DNA from: Cloeon dipterum
Taxonomy: Eukaryota > Arthropoda > Insecta > Ephemeroptera > Baetidae
Length of the DNA stretch: 64,000 bases
Direction: 5' to 3'
Assembly: GCF_949628265.1 (NCBI RefSeq)
Contig: NC_088789.1
Span: 15,368,886 to 15,432,885, forward strand
The position numbers and the translations under genes are program-made. Shown here in pieces: positions 48,091 through 61,783 of this stretch (its first letter is position 1; each line of letters begins with the position of its first letter). The notes beneath the pieces are model-generated. The model worked only from the letters and a program-made list of their open reading frames with translations. It did not search any database and had not been told where the DNA came from.

Positions 48091-51000
48091 CACTCTGCAA
48101 CAGACAGGCACGAGATTAAGCCAAATCTAGCGAGACTTGATTTTTTCTGTCAATGAGTGTTTGTATCAGGCACTAGAGTCAAGCTTTGGAAGAGTGATCT
48201 CCTGCCTTTCTAGCAGCGACAGAGGTTTTTGTCTGGAGTTCTCAGCCAAATTAACAGGCTTCGTCTCTGATTAATATTATCATTGGCACTACCGGATGGG
48301 GAAAATATTTATTTATCTCGATTAAGTCTACTGGCGAGAGTCATATCAAAACGAGGGGCCTTTTACCGGAAGAGGAAAAAGTTTACAAATAAACTAATTT
48401 TTACACTAAAGAAAATAATAATATGAATATTATAAGAATATTAAATGATGCAACGAAAGTGTTTTATCATTTTATTAACTCCGCGCGCGGCCCCTTTTAT
48501 AATAATTACACCCTAAGTTCATACTTTGTATAAGTTGATATGATAATAACAGATAAATTCGAAGTGCGAGCTGGGTTCAATACAGTAAGAGCCCTATCAC
48601 AGTTTACAACAAGCAAATTATTTCTAGATGAATAAAATTGGTACAATATGCTGAGTATTTTAGTAAAAACTCAGGGATTTAAAAAGTTCCGTTGGCATAA
48701 GCACAGCAAGTGTTCTTTAAACAAATAAGTATGTTAAAAACTGCGTTCCAACAATTTTGATGAGAGGAAATGCAAAGTGAAGCACGAGACAGAAATAAAA
48801 GAGGAAAAGTGTCAGTGTTGATATTTAGCGAAAGGATGCTGTGGATTCAAATGAGGAAAAGAGAGAAGTAAATAGAAAAAAAAACTCAACTTGTGGAGTA
48901 CACTTGACCACATGCGGCATTTTATCATGAATTATAGCACAGTTAAATAAAAGTATTTAGTATGAAAGTTCTTTTTTTTTGTATTTATTTGCTATTGAAT
49001 AAATAATTAAGTTACGGTCACTTTATTTTAAAATATCCCATGAGAAACGTAGAAAGTAATTATTATAGGGTTTTGCATTATTACTGACAAGTCCAATCAT
49101 GGGTGAAGGAAGCATTTTTGAATTTTTACAAAACTATTGTTTTAAGTTCAAAGAACAAATATTGAGCAAAGATTTCCTTTTTTATACTGATTGTAACAAT
49201 GTTTTGCTATTTGGTGGAAATTGAAGTACGCAGCCCCTGTGGACAAGTATCTAGTGTAAAATAAAAAATTTGCTTTTGCGGTATGCTTGCTTAAATTGCA
49301 AACTAAATTAAATTGAATCATCTCATATTTATTTGTATCTTGGTACATTAAAAAACCTCTCCGCAAAGAGTAGGCATTTGAAAAAAATGAGTTTTCTGCA
49401 GGTACAAAAAGTATAGGAAAAATTTCAATTTACAGATTCTAGCGTGAGTGCTAACTCTCTAACTAATTTTTGCTCTTTTGGCAAAAGATTAAAGAAAATT
49501 AGAGTACAAGCAATGATCTTTATCTGCACTACTTGCTATCAAAAAATTTTAATCGCTAATGAAGTTCCAGCAGCAGACCCTAGGAGGTCGATCGTGAGCC
49601 TAGCAATCTTGTATCAGACGCAAGTTTTTCTTTGAATAAACGCAAAAAAGATGCGTGGGCGTTTGAGCGGGGCATTGAGCTTGCCAAACGACGGACCAGG
49701 CCGCGAGATTGGAAACAGGAAATTCCGAGCAGCAGCCGCCGCACAGCGTGCGTGAGTCACCCGCAATAATGCATGAGAGTGAGATGAAGGCGGCATGAAA
49801 GAAACTCACCAAGCGGAGGAGCCGCTGCTCACCATGGGCCAATTTTCGTCATGAGACAGGCAACCCGCACGGCTACACCGACCGACTACTTTGGCAGCGA
49901 AATCCACGAATCAGGCGAGCACCAAGCGCGAGTTGCTGTGGCAACCAAACAGTGAATAAAATATATAAAACACGCTATTTGGCAGGCGCCAAAGTTGCCA
50001 GGAATTGCGCGACGTCGGACGCGAGCCACGCATGCGCCTCCTGTGTGCGATAATTAAAGTGTTGGCCGCGGCGACAGGTCTTGCAAATTATGTTTGCACT
50101 TGCACACCGTAGAGAATAGACCGGTCGTGTCGCTAAATTTCAATTAGTGGCTCTCGCAAAGTAGACGCATGAGTTTGTTTAGTTTACAACTGGGCGTTGA
50201 CTATATGAGCTATCGATTTTTCTATTGAACTAGGGAGTCCTGCGCACCTTTATTATCTACGCTCCCTTTCATATCATTTGATTAATTCCTTAATATTATT
50301 TAATACCCTCTAGTCAGATAAGGTTTATTTTTTATATGACACTATATGGGAAAACGACTGAGTATTGGATCTTAAATTAAAGTCAAATGCTTTAAAAATC
50401 TAAAAATAAATGCATGATCTTATGTAAATATAGATATTTAAGTGAGAGTATTCACAGCTGCTCACTGTAAGCACCAAAGCGGGATTGAACAATAATACCC
50501 ACTATTGAAACCTGCTTGCGCCCATAACACGACAGACGCAATTATACAGGAAGCATTTAATTAGCGTAGAATATGGGTTTGAAACAAAAGTGCTTTTGAC
50601 AGACTATATAAGAGACAATGTCTTCCCCTCAATAGAAAATTTCGCAATGGAGGCGAATGATTTCACGGATGTTTGAGATATTTATTTATATTTCTTCAAC
50701 GAAAATTGTTTTATTCTCGAATGGCAGTCATCGAAAAAAAAAGGAAATTCCACGCTAGCTCAATTTTTTTTCTTTCTTGGAAAGATATTGATTTAATTCA
50801 AAATATCTTGCATTTCTATTCCGCAACGGATGAAGTAATAATTCAATAAACGCAACGAGGCTCAAAAGCAATGGGTACTTTTCCCGCAGTCCACCACAAT
50901 CCTTTTAATACCGAGCCAAAGGCAAGTCAAGGTTTTGCGATTTTTGCGCTACGAGTTGATTGGCACTTGCCAGGGAATTCCCAGTCATTACAGCGAATGG

Positions 51001-54000
51001 CATTCTAGTCCACGATCGCCGCAGGAGCGAATAAAGAAATGCTGGCCCATGCCGACAAAAAACATGCCAAGCAGCAGCAATAAAAAAGTACTATTGATTT
51101 CACTCACTGTGGGCTAAATAATTCTTTCGCTATGGATTTGCTCGCTGGTCGCTGCTGGCGAATCTACAGGCGTTCCGCAGCATCGCATTTTCGTTTGTTC
51201 GCCTGCTTGAGCATTTTGGCAGCGCGATTAAAACCACATGAACTTCCAGGAAGCGGTTGAATTGGTTATTATTTTTTCAGACTCTCATTGTAGCTAACAT
51301 GTTGTGTACACGTCCATGTGCAAGGGGCTTGAGCGTGCGGAGCTCATAAATATTCCGGCGGCTCCATAAATATGCCACATGATAATAATATCTTCTTAAC
51401 GTCAGACTGTTCTAGGAACGTTGCTGTTTTCAAATTCGCGTTAACAATTTTCTTTATGTACTGGCCTATAGCTGATTGGAACCCATTGTATAAGAAAATT
51501 CTCTGCCACCAAACAGGCGCAGCAATCGATAACAGTTTGATTGGCTATGGTTAAAAATATACACCATTTCCGATCAATTTTTGCTTCCGGTTTTTTGTTT
51601 GATACAGAAATTTGGGCGAAGACTTTTTTAAATGGTCTACTATTGATAAGAATTTAAATCAGATCTTGCTGCCGAACACAAATTTTGTGCCGATATGGTT
51701 AAATTGTAGTTTTTTATGCCCTAAAAATGCACATTTTACTGTCACTCATGTTTGCACATCAAATCAAAGTAGTTGTTAGATTGGGTAAAACTGCAGTTAG
51801 TTAGATTTTTACAATGGATGCTGTATTCTTCACGAGCAATTAGTTTTTTGACAATCCCATCTTTTAAGCAGTGCTTTGAGGTATTTTTAATTTTACACAC
51901 TCAATGAAAATAACAATTAATTACGCACGAGAAATTATAACTTCAATTTCAATATGACTGTCTCGCGAGCTGTTTATTTACTTAGACGATGAGATGAAAT
52001 GCGCTGTGTGGCACATTTAGTTACAGGCAATATCAGATGTGTGTGGGCGAGGGCAAATTTTCGTACGGAATTGTAGAAGAGCCCCATCTAATCAAAACGA
52101 CGGTGGAAACATGCGCGGAGGCCGCTCGCTCACGCTCGCTCCAGGCACGACGTTGCTGAGCCAAACTGAATACATTTAATTTAAACGAAAATGCTGAAAA
52201 TCAATAGACGCGTTGGGCAAGCACAAAGCCTCTTGAGACACGCGTCAATCTTCATCATTGCTTTGCTTTTCCAAGTGTCAGTAAGGCTTGTTGAATAAGG
52301 CTATTTATTTATAATTCAAATGAAATTGTTGCGTGAATTCATCCATATCATGCTGGTTAAATTCCAGAAAATTAAAATTTTAGCTTTCGTTTTTTTAAGT
52401 TTGAAGGGTTAAATTTCTCATGCGTATTATTTAAATTTACTCCACTGTGAAGTAGAAAAACTCATGGTTTGTACATAGTTAGTTTCCTGAATACATTAAC
52501 AAATGGAATAATTTGCAAATTAAAGAAAAACAAAAGTAAATCCAACTTATTCGCTAACTTAATATTCCCATGGTAGTCAAAAATGTTTGTGCTGGAAAAA
52601 CGGAAACGATTCGGGCTTTAATGGTTGTTTATTGAACAGGTGAAGTTTGCCACATGGAGACTTTTCTTATTTACCTTTCTACTAAATTTTGTTCATGCAA
52701 ATGAAAGCTCGAATTAGAGTGTTGAATTGTGCAAATTTGTTATGCTCAAATTTGGTTTTTGAACTAATTGGCCTCGTGTGCCAAGTTCAAAACATTTCTT
52801 CCTCTGAGAATGTATTTAGAGCGATTATTGCTTTAATAAGAATGGCAAACGGAGAAACAAGTTTTATTTTTACACTTTATGGGGTGAACCACGATTTGTA
52901 TATATACATTTATGGTCCCCAAGGAGACTTTTTTGCAAGGTAAAAAACGGTGAGTTGAATTGGGCTTGATGGTTGTATGGGAGGCGACGCCGAGGCGCTG
53001 TAGGTGCGGCCTCCCCATTGCCGGTGTGCAACATGTTATTAGCGAAAACTTTCCTGCTCGCATTGTCCCTTTGAAGTAGCACCGATCTGGCGCTGATTTC
53101 GCATTGTATACGTTCGGGCATGTATGTCTTTGACAGATAATTCCTTTGTAATAAAAAACATACTCGCAAGTGTGTGCTTTCACGCGATCAACACAAGATC
53201 TCTGATCCCCGATTCGCATATCAAGTAGGACAGTTGTCAAAAATCCATGGATTGCACAATGCGATAATTTCTACATAGTAAAGACTACCTCCTGCCCTTT
53301 TTAGAGGATGGGTCGGATGGTAGATTTACAACAGTTAGCAGTGAAAAAGTTAAGCCTGCATGATCAAAGACGAGATTTTCTACATAATTGAATTACGTAA
53401 CATTTCATGATATGCAAATCTTGTTGAAGCCAAATTCGAATTACGCTTCGTTAACAATGAAGAGCAACGCTGCATAATAATTACATGAACTCAAAATTTA
53501 GTTAAAATGATGCGCATATGGCAGATTGCCTTGCTGGAGAGTTGTAATATAATTTTCGCGGACGTGTATTTCAGCACAAAGATATCCGCCCACTCGAGGA
53601 GCGCTCAGAGGGTTTCAGCCATATGCCATATTCTTATTTTTTGTTTTATATCCCCGAGATGTTCGTCAAACTTTAATTACGAAGACGTCTTGCCTTCTAC
53701 GCGAGCGCATGAATTTTGAATGGAAAAAGTGAAGAGTGGGAAATGAGATCTACTGAAATATTCACCGGAAAGTTTCTTGGAAGCAGCTTGTGCAGCCCAC
53801 CAGGAGCTATCGTCATATCGTGTTTCACTTCTAAGGTTTTACAAAGAGATGCTTTTCAAATCTACAATAAAGTATCTGTTTCAAACTTTAAACTATTAAT
53901 AGACAACGAGAAATTTTAAATTTGCTACAAATTAATATCTTTTCTCTTGGTGCGGAAAGAAAATACCTCAACCGCATTGAGTTAAGCTGACAATGAGTGC

Positions 54001-55789
54001 GATTAGAAAGGCAAGTTCTTCTGAAAATCTCGGAGTCTGACTGAGTGAACTTTAAAAGGAGGTTGAGTTTAGCATTTTGTTGGCTCAAAGCCAGTGGCCA
54101 TCGAGGCGGATCACTAAGCGTATCCATGTGAAATCCCAGCACAGACAAACAAATGGACTCTGCTCATTAGTGATTCTCTGTCCATCTGAAACGATTATTT
54201 AAGAGATTGTCGCAAGCACGTGGCAAATATTTCCTTTAGGAGAAATTCTTGCGAAAACTTTTTTAGTCGCACAAACCTGGTTGAATATTCAAAGAGCGCA
54301 ATATGATTCACCCTGCTCTCTAGCAAATGGCAAACCTTTTCGACTGACAATGAGCGACCCCTTGCATTGCATCGGTCTCATATTGCTTTTCCCCTTTGAG
54401 CGCTCAACCCTTTGACACATGTGTTATGTGTTATTTGTGCTCGCTTTGCTTAGTAATTGGCTTGAGAGGTAAATGGACTCTTAAAGCCCTAGAGAATTTG
54501 TACCTTTTATTTACACCGTATAATCTTGAGAAAAATTGTTATGAAAATGGTAATAAAACTTATCAGATGTACAGACTATGAGGGCAAGAAAATATATTGA
54601 GACTTTACTGACTGAGAGAACTTGGTAAACAAAAATGATAAGAAAAAATAATCTCAAGAAACCTATAAACTAGACTTTTACTCTTGAACATGATCAAACA
54701 AAGATGGTTGACTTTTCCAGAGGAAAAACCTCCGTTCTGGTCCAAATTAGTGCCAATTAGCAAAAATTGGAAAGTGAGGGTCGGGCACCTCTATTATAAA
54801 CGTGAATTTTAACAGACAAGAAAATTTAGACGCTTTTTATGAAATTGCATATAATTAGAATTTGTGATGTGGGAGGTAAAAGGGGGATAGGCTGCGTGTA
54901 ATTCAAACGTCCCAACAATTATGCTTGAGCGGTGACTTTTTATTGAGCCAAGTAGACGCAATTGAACTGTGGAATACACATTTAATAAATACCTCGAAAA
55001 TAAATAGCATTGCGAAAATAGAGCAAAAAGCACAACAATTAACGAAACTAACTGTGAAGTTCAGATATTGATGGTAAAAACGTTAATTTTTTCAATGGAC
55101 AATTTGAATTGCCGAAACAAGCCATCATCGATTATTCAAAGCAGCTTACAATTATAGAGCTTCAATATATAAAGCAACAAATTGTATTCTATTCCATAAA
55201 CCTCCACAAATTGGTTCTTGGCATTCAATTGAAGATGATCGGAGATTTTTTAATTTAATTTCGTGTTTTCCTGGTAAACTGAGAAGCTATGTATAAATAA
55301 TATCAGGTTCAATCAATATTATTTGAGGCGAGCGCAGAAAAGGATTGGTATAAGACTTCCAAGAAAGTAGAGCTGTGGAATGAAAGTTTACAACACGCAG
55401 CTAATTAAATCGCAATTTATTAGCAATTACTTAATACCGGTTTGCCGCTTGCCATGACAGCGTAGCATGGATATTTTGTTCTTCTCTACTTGTAATAAAA
55501 GAGAAGCTTTTGAATATCTCAACGAGAAGATTGTCACTCAAATGTGAAACGCAAGTACTTTGAAACGTCAAGCACTCGAATTGATACAAAAGTAGCCGGA
55601 TGGAAAAAAAATTATTGTTATCAGAGACGCCGGTTGCCACTTGACGGCGAATGCGAATGACGTCAATGTAATGAGCCGTACATGACGCCAAGAAATTCAA
55701 ACGCATTAAACAAATACCACCCACAGAAACTCGATTTTCGAGAGCTAATTAAACATGCCTCTCATTTTCAGTCCGAGGGCTAACAGCAT

Positions 55790-56560
55790 TACAAGTGCAG
55801 CGCGCGTCTAGATGGCGTCAATAGGCAAAATGTGAAAGGCACCAGCACAGCCAATTTAGAAGGCTGGCAGATTTTTCCATACCTGTCCAAATGTGGGGCT
55901 GAAAAATACGGCTCTCGGACGGCAATCAGTCCAGCCGCATAGTCCGGGTGCGACTTTAAATGTGGAACGCTCGGTCTCGACTGGCGACCGATAAAAAGCG
56001 AAAATCGTGCAACGATGAGTCACCGTAGAAAAGAGCAACGCTGCTCAACCCTTTGCTCAGTAGAGGCGGCTGACGTACACAACTCGACTGCGACGTGAGC
56101 GAGTGCTGGTTTCGCGGCCGCCTCGCAGGCGCCCCACTCTCCGCGCATTGGACCTCTTACGTAGCGGTTTTCTTGGAACGGCCGTGCGCGGTGTGTTTAT
56201 GCGCTCGGCAGGTAATGCAGATTCCCCTGCGCGCCCCACCATTCACGCGTTCAGTGTTGTAAAAATGAAAAACAACGGCGGTAAAATTACCAGCCGACAG
56301 CGAATCACCAATCGCGATTATTTCGGACCATTGCGTCCACGTTGTGCGCGAATTCATCACTCGCCCGCATCTTTTCCTGTTTTCCTGCGTCGTGCATCTC
56401 TCCTCCCCGCTGAATTGAGCCAGAGGATTTTGAGTGGCTGCCACGGCGGTTTTCCCTGAAGGTCGTGTTTGAGAAGATCATACGAGATTCGCCCTTTTTG
56501 CGCTTGCAGGAATTCGATCGCAAAAATGCCGAAAAGCAAGAGATCTGCGTCTCACTGACT
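55790..56560. promoter_or_regulatory. CpG-rich island, candidate promoter or enhancer
   Basis: About 770 bases rich in CpG (GCGGCCGC, CGCGTTC, GCGCGGTG and others) inside AT-rich intergenic DNA. It ends with an ATG in a good context (CAAAAATG at 56526) that opens only ten codons. No splice donor in frame was found. Confidence 0.3.
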
Positions 56561-58261
56561 GAGCACCATTTCCAACAGATTTCCTTCGTTTCAAACGGTG
56601 CATGTGGTTTTATTCATTTTGATTGATTTCCTGCACACAAAAACACGACTAAAATTGCAAAAAGTCAATTTTTGCGATTTGATTAGTTCACCAAATTTAT
56701 CATTGATGACGCAACTTTATTTCATCGATTTCCGTGAGGAGAAATCACACGTGTACTCGTTGAACCGCAAACATTTAGATGTCTTACCCTCGACATTTTT
56801 TGACCCGACGCTAGTAGCAAGCTAAAAAAAGCAATATTAATATCATTATCAGTCTGATAGCGCTCAATGCGTTGAAGGGCCAGAACTCAATTTTGCACTG
56901 CCAATAATAAAAGCTAAAGATCAAAAGGAAAATATTTTTGTTCTTTTTCCTCATTCCTAGCACCACTTATTTTGGCGACCGGCGGCCGGCCGCGCGAGCC
57001 CAATATTTGCCGACTGTCGTGAGACCTCTGTCCACAAATACTATCGCCAAACTTTTTCAATCAATCCATGTTTCATAGGAGATATTTTTTTCTACATTTA
57101 TGCGGTTAAAAACTAAAAGTTAAAAATTTATTGTTTCTGTCAAGGCAAACTGGTCTTTTGAAACTTAAAATCACCCGTTCTTATGTCATGACATAATGCT
57201 GATTCTATTTTTGTGGAAAGAATCAATACCAAGCTTGACAAGTCAAGTTTCTCTTTCCAGTTTGAAATCTCTGTTAGGAAATACCCTGAAACCAGCTGCA
57301 GATGCATCTTTACATACTAATTAATGAACTTGCTTTTAAAATTTTTCCTCGTCTCACATTATTACAACTTCTTATTTTGCAACCTGTGCTTCACACTCGC
57401 AGCAAAAGCTTTTACCCACAATACAAGTTACACTCGTGGAAGAGAGCCAATATTTTGATTTATTTGCTTGCTTTGTTTGCGCGGTAGTTGAAAGGGGAAC
57501 GATCTCTCTGCAGTTGGAGCTCATTTTCTAAAAATAAATACGCTTGCATGGTGGCTGGGTTTTGATTATGCTGCCATTATTAAATTTAACACTTCATAAT
57601 CAACGTTTACTAATTCCGTTTATTATTTTAGTGTGCTGTGTTCACTCTAATGTGGTTGATGCACTTTTCTAAAGCAGGCCAGTGACGTGAGCTTTTAAAT
57701 TTGCGCAGTCTCGTTATGCTTTATTCGGCCAATAAATAGCGGAGCAGCGTCTTGAATCATCCTCGTTAAAGAATGATATCACTGCTCGGCGCTTTGTGAT
57801 ATATTACTTAAAATTGCTTCAGTGTTTGCAAGTGTGAAGCGATGGAAGAAATGATAGTGGTGCGGTACAGATTATTGGCAGACGGGACAAACGACAGTAA
57901 ACGTGAAGTCAAAATTAGTTTAAAAGATGAAATTTAATGCCATGCTTTATGCTCTTTCTTTATTTCAAATAAGACAATAATCGCTGTTTTACTATTATTT
58001 GAGCCTCAACAACCAATGTTAAAAATCCGGATAACTGTCGCGAGCTTTTAATGTATTTGTTATTTTGTTTGGTATAAACTCATTTTACGCAATTAATCAT
58101 AAAATGCACAGGTAATTAAATTGGTTAACTTACCGATACTCAATACTTGTGCAATGATATAAAATATCCAGTATGCAGATTGATAGGGACTAATGAGATG
58201 GGTGCCCAAAGTCAGAAGTGGCTAAAAAATTAATTAATTTAGTGACTAAAAAAGCTCAAAT

Positions 58262-58510
58262 AGCTCAACAGGCTTGGAGGTGCACCAATGCCGACTCGCC
58301 ACTTGGTGGCTTTTGCACCTTTTAGCGGCTTTAGAGAGAAATGTCTGGCGTTTCGACAAAGGACCTCGGTTTGGGGAGGCGAAAAGATGGCCACGATTGG
58401 GCCCAAGCTCCTTTGCGGCCACTCGGGGGCCCATTGTTATCCGCTTGGCGGTATTATTGGGACCTCTGGTTAGCTCATAAGCCCACGGAATGTGCCGAGC
58501 AGAGGTTCAA
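58262..58510. other. GC-rich block with several open frames
   Basis: About 250 bases are open in three + frames and one - frame at once, a result of high GC rather than coding. The block has short palindromes (CCACTTGGTGG, TTGGGCCCAA) and AGGTGCAC / TTGCACCT as an inverted pair about 30 bases apart. It could be a transposon fragment or structured RNA; unidentified. Confidence 0.25.
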
Positions 58511-61489
58511 AAAATATTTATAATTGTAAATCATGTGCACAAAAGTGTTAATTTTTTTGTATTAAAATTCATACACACGTCAACTTTCATTAATTTTTAA
58601 TAACTGTTGGTAATTGTCTCGATTAGACAGGAACACCATAATTTTTATAGGTATTGAAACATGAAACATAGAGCCGTCACCTTGTTAAGAGAGACATTAC
58701 AAACCTAGAACTTATGAATCGGCAAATAATTTTAATTAGGTTGAATAATCAATTATAATTTAGGGCAATAATTATCCAGTTCACGACTTTCGTTCATTTA
58801 TCAGAGAAATCCTTCATTTCTTTGGTTTTCCTCATTTTAATGAACTTCAATTTTCCTCATTTTTTTGGTGAGGTCAACCATAAACATCCGTCAGAATTTT
58901 TGTTATTTGAAATATAATGCTCCACATAAATCTTGCAGTTTATTGTGCGAAGAGTAGCTCGGAAGAACGAAGAACTGAGAATGGCTATAGTGTCACGCAA
59001 TTCTCGTTAAATTAATCAACCCGCACTGTGCCACAATTGCGACGGCCTGTCATCTAATTTAGATGATGCAGCCTACCCGCTCAAATGAAATGAAATAGGA
59101 CAACACGATTATATATACGAGTGGATTGTAGGCCACACGCCCTCACATTCACCATCGAACGCACAGAGGGAACGGATAATTATTGCGCAAGTATTGATGC
59201 CCAAGAGCGCCCCATAACGACGTATGCGAGCAAAAAGAGTGCAAAATCAAAAGCGAACAAAGCGCAATCTCGGGAGAGGACGGGGAGCGCGTGAAGGTCA
59301 TCTGCCCCGCGAGCAGGAAAACTTGGTCTGAAAAATGGTTTCGAGGCCCCCGAGAGCATTACGCGTGTGGCCAAAAACAAAACCACATGGCCGCGGCGGC
59401 GAAAAAGGTTCCGCTCGAAATAATGAGGACCACGAGAGCGCATCTTTCCGCGGCGCCACTCGTCTTCAGCAAACGAGAACGATTATTCGCGCTTCTGTGA
59501 TTCACACGGTGGGACTGCGGTGACAATTAAAAAATATAAGAGTGTGGAACGTTAAACTTCACCGGACCATGATTTATATTCGCGGAAACCCTGGTTGAAA
59601 AATAAATTAATACTGAGTTAAAATTAAAAGAATATTATAATTTCGATATAATGTTAAATTTTTCCATTCGAAATCAATTAATATTTTGTTTGCCTGTTCA
59701 GATCGGTACCAAGGGCGGTATGGCTTGACATTGTTGGCCACTCTGGCTACAGACTAATTATTGGGCTTGAATAAATTAAATTCACCGAACCTTTTGGCCC
59801 GCTTGGAGCTGCTATAAGTTTTAAGTACAGGTTCAATTTCGTTTATTGGTAATGGGCAACTTTGCCCCATACTTGCCCACATCCAAAAGCAAAATATTAA
59901 AAATTATAATAACATTATAAAAGAGATGTTTGTTCAATGGGAAATCATCAGATCTTCGATTGTCCGTTTAAATGACCTTTAGAAATATTTTTTAAACTCG
60001 CGGGCCAAAAATTCGACATTTTCAACTTCCATCTCTCCCGAAACTTTGTATCAATGTCTTTAATTTTTAACTTTATTTAAACTATCGAAGCTTCAAAAAA
60101 TAATTTCTCTCTGAGCCGACAACGAGCACCTCCTGCGTCTCTCTTGGGCTCAACTTTAAACCATGCTGCTCAGACTTCGGGACAGCATCCCCCAAATTAA
60201 TAGTATTCATGTTTGATATTCGGCAATTTCAATCTCTAATTAGATTGTGGTTAATTCCAGAGCTGTTTGGTTTCACATTTTTGTAAGGAAAATGCTAAGG
60301 ATTTTTTTCTAATTTATAGTGGTTACGATTTAATTTGGCTGTGTATAGAAATTAAGCACCACGAGACGCTTCACTAATTATTGTTTGAAACAAACCGCAC
60401 CTATCAACATAAAACAGCTCATTTTTGCACTGTTATTAAAATACTGTGATGATTGCTGCGCAACGAAAAGCTCAAGGGCCAGCAAAAACCTCTCTAGAGT
60501 AGGTTGAATGGCTTCTAATATAATGATAATAAGTGAGCCAACAGTACTCCCAGTTAGAGTTATTATTTGCAGAGTGCAGAGCAGACTCAAGACCTCTGGC
60601 AATGAGCAAAGTCCTCGCCTTGGAGCGTTTTTTTGCGTGTTTGTTTTGACTAATAAACGGCATTGATTTCTACGAAGTTGAGAAAGAAGCATTCGTAATA
60701 GGTTTGCAAATTTTTATGAATTCAGTAGTCTGTAGTATGAATAATTTATAGCAATATTTTATTCTTCGCTCAGAAATAAATACGTCGGGGTGCGGTGGGA
60801 CAAAAGGTTAACCGAAACTGAATTATTCAGGGCTGTAGCAATTAAGAATCAATATTGAAATTTACTCGTGGATTGGCATTTGATGAGTTTAAAATGGTTC
60901 AAGATATTGAGAAAAATGTATAAAGGGTTTAAATAATGTGGGCGACAAAATTAATTGAAAATATATGGAATTGCATGAGGATGATGATTCGAGACAAACA
61001 ACAAGGAAAGTTCTGATAGAATTCCGAATTTCTCTGCGAGTATTCAAAACGTTGCGATGGTAAAACGACTTTGTTTGGCGGTCTTTGTTTTTGTTAGCAT
61101 GTTGCGTGAGAACCATCTAATCGCGCCACGCAGAATAGGATGCAGATGTCTAGCAAACTGACGAAACACCCACACATCATCTATCACACTGTATCACACA
61201 TCACACTGGTTAAAAATTACGCGCAACCTCTGTAACACAAAATGTGTTCAGATCATTTGTCGTGAGCTCTGGCATTATATGTATCTGGTATACATAATTA
61301 TGTATGATACATATGTTCGATTAAAATTTATTGTTATTTAATGTATAATATTTGTACTTAATATACTTCACATATATGTACTCGTATGTAATAATAATTA
61401 CGACGTCAGTCTGTATATTATATAATTTCACATTATATAGTAAGTCAATAAATATAATAGCGAAAACATATGTATTAGAACTCACTCAC

Positions 61490-61783
61490 AATCAGCCGAT
61501 TCACCGATCAGCATCAGTGTCCGCGTCTCGCGTCTCCCCTGGTGTGCCGCGTACCCCTATATTCCTACTGCAGACAGGACGGACAGCACTGACGACTGAC
61601 GTAGCGTTTGCGCTGACGGTGATCAGGATCTGTGCTGCCTGTGCACTGCGGGCAGCCGCGGGTGACGCCCACCTGTAGAAAAACATAAACACGTGGGGAG
61701 AGCGGAGAGCTTCAAGAAAGTGTGCTTTAATTTTTGAGTCTCTGACACCTGAAGATAGCGCACCTCACAAAAGCTGACGTAAG
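61490..61783 (+). promoter_or_regulatory. Probable TTLL12 promoter and leader
   Basis: GC-rich DNA just upstream of the TTLL12 start codon. It contains a TCAGT arthropod initiator-type word (GCATCAGTGTC at about 61510-61520). An upstream ATG is absent from the last 70 bases before the start. Confidence 0.35.

Larger units (their letters stand above)
48091..61783. other. 13.7 kb stretch without a recognisable gene
   Basis: I find no exon chain or known RNA gene. The stretch is AT-rich with islands of higher GC at about 49640-50110, 51160-51420, 52960-53240, 55790-56560, 58262-58510, 59160-59510 and 61490-61700. The islands break every long open frame and look like regulatory DNA, unannotated leader exons or repeat remnants. 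The 61.5 kb island should be the TTLL12 promoter. Leader exons of the ankyrin gene may lie at the left end. Confidence 0.45.

Noticed and set aside
56103-56459. 118-codon + open frame in the CpG island
   Set aside because: Overlapping open frames on both strands indicate GC content rather than coding; no homology recognised.
59180-59523. Several overlapping open frames in a GC-rich island
   Set aside because: Open in opposite strands at once, Arg/Ala-rich, no splice or domain support.
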